Source: [Scytonema hofmanni] UTEX 2349
GTDB lineage: Bacteria; Cyanobacteriota; Cyanobacteriia; Cyanobacteriales; Nostocaceae
DNA length: 64,000 nucleotides
Direction of reading: 5' to 3'
Assembly (NCBI RefSeq): GCF_000582685.1
Contig: NZ_KK073769.1
Coordinates: forward strand, 776,421-840,420
Each line of letters opens with the position of its first letter. Positions within the stretch are counted from its first letter, which is position 1. A model generated the notes under the pieces. That model ran no database searches and was not told the DNA's origin. It worked only from the letters and a program-made list of their open reading frames with translations. This document shows positions 60,257 through 64,000 of the stretch, one piece after another. A program made the translations under genes and the position numbers.

Positions 60257-62917
60257 CTACCTCGCAGATGCCGGCATACCCAAAATATCTTCAATATTGG
60301 GCATATCTTCCAAAGCAATCACTCTACCTTCATCCTCAAAACCAGTAATTTGATCGAAGTTCAAATACCGATACAAATCATCAGCAAAAGGATGAATTCT
60401 GTTTGCCACAATGTCCATATATTCCTGCACTGTGGGAATGCGTCCAAGTAGCGCACAAACTGCGGCTAATTCCGCTGAACCAAGATACACCCGCGCATCT
60501 TTACCCATGCGATTATTGAAGTTGCGGGTAGATGTTGAAAACACCGTTGTCCCATCTTCAACTCGCGCTTGATTCCCCATACATAAACTGCAACCAGGCA
60601 TTTCTGTTCGCGCATTTGCCGCATCAAAAATGTTGTAAATACCTTCTGATTTTAATTGCTGTTCATCCATGCGGGTAGGGGGACAAATCCACAAGCGAGC
60701 ATTTACAGTTCCTGCACCTTCTAACACTTTCGCTGTAGCGCGATAATGACCGATATTTGTCATACAAGAACCAACAAATACTTCTTGTATTGGATCATTT
60801 ACAACTTCTGATAATAACTTAATATTATCGGGGTCGTTAGGAGCGGCAACAATTGGTTCTTTGATTTCGTTCAAATCAATTTCAATGATTTCTGCATACT
60901 CTGCGTCTGCATCTGCTGACATCAATACCGGATTTGCTAACCATTCTTCCATTTTGATGACGCGGCGCATGATGGTTCGGGCATCGGCGTAACCGCGTGC
61001 TACCATATTCTTTAACAGCGCCACATTGGAACGCAGATATTCAGCAACTGTCTCGACACTCAGTTTAATTGTACAACCTGCACAAGAACGTTCTGCGGAA
61101 GCGTCGGTGAGTTCAAAAGCTTGTTCAACTTTCAAATTTGGCAAGCCTTCAATTTCCATAATCCTTCCAGAGAAGACGTTTTTCTTATTTTTCTTATCGA
61201 CTGTCAGCAAGCCTTTTTGAATTGCGACGTAGGGAATTGCATTTACAACATCTCGCAGGGTGATACCGGGTTGCAATTCTCCTTTAAAACGTACCAAAAC
61301 TGATTCTGGCATATCTAGGGGCATTGCACCCAACGCTGCTGCAAACGCAACCAACCCAGAACCGGCGGGAAAGGAAATTCCTAAGGGAAAGCGGGTGTGA
61401 GAATCGCCACCTGTGCCTACGGTGTCGGGTAACAGCATCCGGTTCAGCCAAGAATGAATTATACCATCACCGGGACGCAAGGCGACACCACCACGAGAAG
61501 CAAAAAAATCAGGTAATTCTTGTTGAGTTTTGATGTCAACTGGTTTGGGATAAGCTGCGGTATGGCAGAAACTCTGCATCACTAAGTCTGCACTAAAACC
61601 GAGACAAGCGAGTTCTTTTAATTCGTCGCGGGTCATGGGACCTGTGGTATCTTGAGAACCAACTGTGGTCATAATCGGTTCGCAAGATGTACTGGGACGT
61701 ACACCTGGTAAGCCGCAAGCTTTACCGACCATTTTCTGTGCTAAGGTGTAGCCTTTGTTTGTGTTGGCTGGTTGGTGGGGACGCCTAAAGATGGTGCTGG
61801 GTTCTAAATTTAGTGCAGCGCGGGTTTTATCGGTGAGGGTGCGTCCAATTAGTAGGGGAATGCGTCCACCTGCGCGGACTTCATCTAAAATTGTATCTGG
61901 TTTGAGGGTGAAGGTAGAAATAACTTCCCCTGCTTCGTTGGTGATTTCCCCTTTGTAGGGATGGATGGTAATCACCATGCCGGTTTCTAATTTGCTGACA
62001 TCGCACTCGATGGGTAAAGCACCGGAATCTTCAGCGGTGTTGAAGAAAATTGGCGCGATCGCACTTCCTAGTATATATCCTCCCGCCCGTTTGTTGGGGA
62101 CATAAGGTATATCTTGCCCCATGTGCCACAATACTGAATTTATCGCTGATTTGCGTGAGGAACCTGTACCGACTACATCCCCCACATAAGCCACAGGATG
62201 TCCTTTTTTCTTTAACTCGGTAATTGTTTGTATACTTCCCGGCATACGTGATTCTAACATGACTAAGGCATGTAAGGGAATATCTGGGCGAGTTGTGGCG
62301 CTTTGAGCTGGTGATAAGTCGTCGGTGTTGGTTTCCCCTGCTACTTTAAATACTGTGACGGTAATAGATTCGGGTACTTCTGGACGAATGGTAAACCATT
62401 CCGCTTCTGCCCAGGAGTCAATTACGCGCTTGGCGAAGGGATTGGTTTGAGATAATTCTAAAATGTCGTGAAAGGCATCATACACCAATAGAGTTTTGCT
62501 GAGGGCAGATGCAGCGTATGCGGCTATTGGTTCTGTTCCTTGTCCCCCCATAACCAAGGGTGTTTCCGAGGATGTGGAAAAGGACACCGTGGGAGTTTGC
62601 AGCAGTTCAATTAGCGATCGCACGTTATAACCGCCGATCATCGTGCCTAGCAATTGTACCGCATCGATGGGTGAAATTAACGGGCTGGTGATTTCTTCTT
62701 TAGCAATACCCGTGAGAAATCCCGCTTTCACGTAAGCTGCGGGATCGACACCGGGAGAAATGCGATCGCGCAATAAATGCAATAATGTCTCTTCTTCCCC
62801 TGTCGGCGGATTTTTTAGTAATTCGCATAATTCTGAGGTTTGCTTCGCATCCAATGGTAAAGGGGGAATACCGAGTTGGGCACGTTCTTCAACATGTTGA
62901 CGGTATTGTTCTAGCAT
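60257..62917 (-). CDS. acnB: Aconitate hydratase B
   Basis: Interconverts citrate and isocitrate (and probably 2-methylisocitrate) using a [4Fe-4S] cluster in the oxidative branch of the cyanobacterial TCA pathway. 886 residues from MLEQYRQHVEERAQLGIPPL, which is the typical AcnB opening; a start 15 bp upstream (MENIK) is possible and has a better-spaced GGGAG. The HEAT-like N-terminal domain, then domain 4-1-2-3 order of AcnB, can be followed. Cluster cysteines lie in VGSCMTNIGHYRA and PGCSLCMGNQARV. No second TCA gene is linked. Confidence 0.96.
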   Translation of the reverse strand: MLEQYRQHVEERAQLGIPPLPLDAKQTSELCELLKNPPTGEEETLLHLLRDRISPGVDPAAYVKAGFLTGIAKEEITSPLISPIDAVQLLGTMIGGYNVRSLIELLQTPTVSFSTSSETPLVMGGQGTEPIAAYAASALSKTLLVYDAFHDILELSQTNPFAKRVIDSWAEAEWFTIRPEVPESITVTVFKVAGETNTDDLSPAQSATTRPDIPLHALVMLESRMPGSIQTITELKKKGHPVAYVGDVVGTGSSRKSAINSVLWHMGQDIPYVPNKRAGGYILGSAIAPIFFNTAEDSGALPIECDVSKLETGMVITIHPYKGEITNEAGEVISTFTLKPDTILDEVRAGGRIPLLIGRTLTDKTRAALNLEPSTIFRRPHQPANTNKGYTLAQKMVGKACGLPGVRPSTSCEPIMTTVGSQDTTGPMTRDELKELACLGFSADLVMQSFCHTAAYPKPVDIKTQQELPDFFASRGGVALRPGDGIIHSWLNRMLLPDTVGTGGDSHTRFPLGISFPAGSGLVAFAAALGAMPLDMPESVLVRFKGELQPGITLRDVVNAIPYVAIQKGLLTVDKKNKKNVFSGRIMEIEGLPNLKVEQAFELTDASAERSCAGCTIKLSVETVAEYLRSNVALLKNMVARGYADARTIMRRVIKMEEWLANPVLMSADADAEYAEIIEIDLNEIKEPIVAAPNDPDNIKLLSEVVNDPIQEVFVGSCMTNIGHYRATAKVLEGAGTVNARLWICPPTRMDEQQLKSEGIYNIFDAANARTEMPGCSLCMGNQARVEDGTTVFSTSTRNFNNRMGKDARVYLGSAELAAVCALLGRIPTVQEYMDIVANRIHPFADDLYRYLNFDQITGFEDEGRVIALEDMPNIEDILGMPASAR

Positions 62918-63314
62918 TTTTATGTTCTCCATTGGGATGTTCTCCCTTTAATTATGAAATATTTTTAGGCAATACTTGGCTATAAAAGTTTAGCTTACTT
63001 TTATTACTAAAAGCCTTACTCGTAATCGGTTATTAGCAAGTTTTTTTTATACTGAAGGTATAGTTTTCCTCAACCGAATATTTTTACACTTTGATGGAAC
63101 CCACATTCCGCACTTCAATAAGTAGTATAAATAAATTACATTTAAGAAAAATCCAAAATTATAATTTGGACACCTAAGTTAACCTCAAAAAAATAAATTA
63201 TGCAGCATGAATGACCAGCTTGAAAATACCACAACAAAAGCTAGTTATTCAAAAATATTCAATGTCTATTTTATTCAATTATTAGAAGACAGTCCAATAA
63301 TCAATCAGATATTT
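62918..63314. other. 397-bp region between acnB and the transposase
   Basis: Left end: acnB promoter side. At 63100-63113 lies CCCACATTCCGCAC, which resembles the ends of cyanobacterial IS1634/IS4-type elements and could be the left boundary of the element that continues to the right. The rest is AT-rich and non-coding. Confidence 0.4.
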
Positions 63315-64000
63315 TTAGGCTAATAAATAATATTTTTGACAACAAGTTGGGAGAAATTGCAAAATTCGACGACGTTCATCGCTCAAGTTAATAATTCGCT
63401 TAATACCTTGTATAATGAGAAGGTGAATTCCTTGAAAACATTGAAATATCCACCGGAAAGTAGGACGCTCAGTTAATTTATTCAGTTGATTTTTAACTGT
63501 ATCCTTTTGAGTTTTTAAAGTATTTCTTAATTGTCTTTGTCCTAGATTATAAACCAAGAGACACAATCCCATTAACATCATCATTGTCTCTACTCTTTGA
63601 GGATTTTTAACAAAAAGACTATCCGCAAAAAATAAAGGGTCTTTCAGAAATCTAAATCCTCTCTCACAAGATTGCTGTTGTTTATATATCCTGAGTATTT
63701 CTGAGGCATTTAACCCGATCATGTCCCAAATGTTAGTTGCTAAAATAAATCTCCCACAAGAGTTTCGATTTTCAGCGATTAATTCTTGACTTTCTATCAA
63801 TTCGCCCCAAATTTTATAAATTATTTTTTTGTCTTTAGTTTGATGCTCAATAATTTTTATTTGAGCAACTTGATGATACTTTAGTTTTGACTCAAGTTCT
63901 TTCATTTTAGACATCGCTGAGGATGGCTGGTCAAATTCATCTTTTGCTAACTTAGCTATTTGTTTGCCAACTTTTGTTGACTCTTGCTCGATTTTTTTGG
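63315..64000 (-). CDS. IS1634/IS4-type transposase, 5' part beyond the window
   Basis: The frame is open to the window edge. Only the C-terminal half is seen (about 228 residues). The DDE-family Glu region YKQQQSCERGFRFLKDPLFF with ADSLFVKNPQRVETMMMLMG and LLVYNLGQRQLRN is typical for the large IS1634-like group of cyanobacterial transposases. The tail ends QFLPTCCQKYYLLA. The preceding part (EFDQPSSAMSK) continues without a stop, so this is a truncated view rather than a broken gene. An internal ATG at 63912 is not a real start. Confidence 0.85.
   Translation of the reverse strand, partial: KKIEQESTKVGKQIAKLAKDEFDQPSSAMSKMKELESKLKYHQVAQIKIIEHQTKDKKIIYKIWGELIESQELIAENRNSCGRFILATNIWDMIGLNASEILRIYKQQQSCERGFRFLKDPLFFADSLFVKNPQRVETMMMLMGLCLLVYNLGQRQLRNTLKTQKDTVKNQLNKLTERPTFRWIFQCFQGIHLLIIQGIKRIINLSDERRRILQFLPTCCQKYYLLA

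Overview
This window is chromosomal DNA from a filamentous, probably heterocyst-forming (Nostocales-type) cyanobacterium. The evidence is the very frequent HIP1 octamer GCGATCGC, oxygenic-photosynthesis genes (chlB, a ycf37-like TPR gene, the Rubisco chaperone raf1, menG, two tocopherol genes), sucrose synthase, the KtrAB potassium system, and a heavy load of short dispersed repeats and MITEs. No rRNA, tRNA or CRISPR array was recognised. Most of the window is ordinary, well-spaced chromosome in which housekeeping genes alternate with repeat-filled gaps.

Layout: 0.1-8 kb holds a small membrane protein, a GH57/DUF3536 glycosidase, a Ca2+/H+ antiporter, a 37-codon membrane-protein gene and sucrose synthase. 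8-12 kb holds two peptidoglycan-binding-domain proteins, a decayed RelE-type toxin with its intact antitoxin-like partner, and a DUF4926/DUF6883-like pair. 12-16.5 kb holds chlB, a cluster of structured repeats and MITEs, the ycf37-like gene, a solute-binding protein and rpmI-rplT. 16.5-28 kb holds a UvrD-like helicase, a membrane glycosyltransferase, an FHA protein, an orphan TnpB (IS200/IS605 group), raf1, a REC-GAF regulator, menG and a DUF445 protein. 28-38.9 kb holds tldD, coaE, hemD-cobA, TPR proteins, homogentisate phytyltransferase plus gamma-tocopherol methyltransferase, and ktrB/ktrA. 39-46 kb holds a TPR lipoprotein-like or secreted protein, queA, yraN, a pentapeptide-repeat protein and a DMT transporter.

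The most system-like region is 46.2-52.7 kb. Two short genes encode double-glycine-leader peptides. Their 36-residue leaders are nearly identical but the cargo differs completely (39 versus 86 residues). Downstream on the same strand lie a C39 peptidase-ABC exporter and an HlyD adaptor that overlap by 4 bp. A PhyH-like Fe/2-oxoglutarate oxygenase follows 0.8 kb further on and may or may not belong. This looks like a bacteriocin/RiPP-type secretion locus without recognisable classical tailoring enzymes.

Between dnaG and acnB (57.9-59.7 kb) lies a small defence/toxin-antitoxin graveyard: a DUF559 endonuclease between two 108-bp direct repeats, a RelE-like toxin cut by one of those repeats, an intact Phd-like antitoxin, a frameshifted HicB and an apparently intact YgiT/DUF4258 pair. 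An IS1634/IS4-type transposase runs off the right edge.

A theme across the window is repeat invasion. There are three copies of one MITE family (17-bp TIR), four of a second (TAGACATCT ends), a 212-bp MITE with AAAT flanks, more than ten copies of a GTAGAGACG hairpin whose arms differ but stay palindromic, and in-frame absorption of such repeats into at least six proteins.
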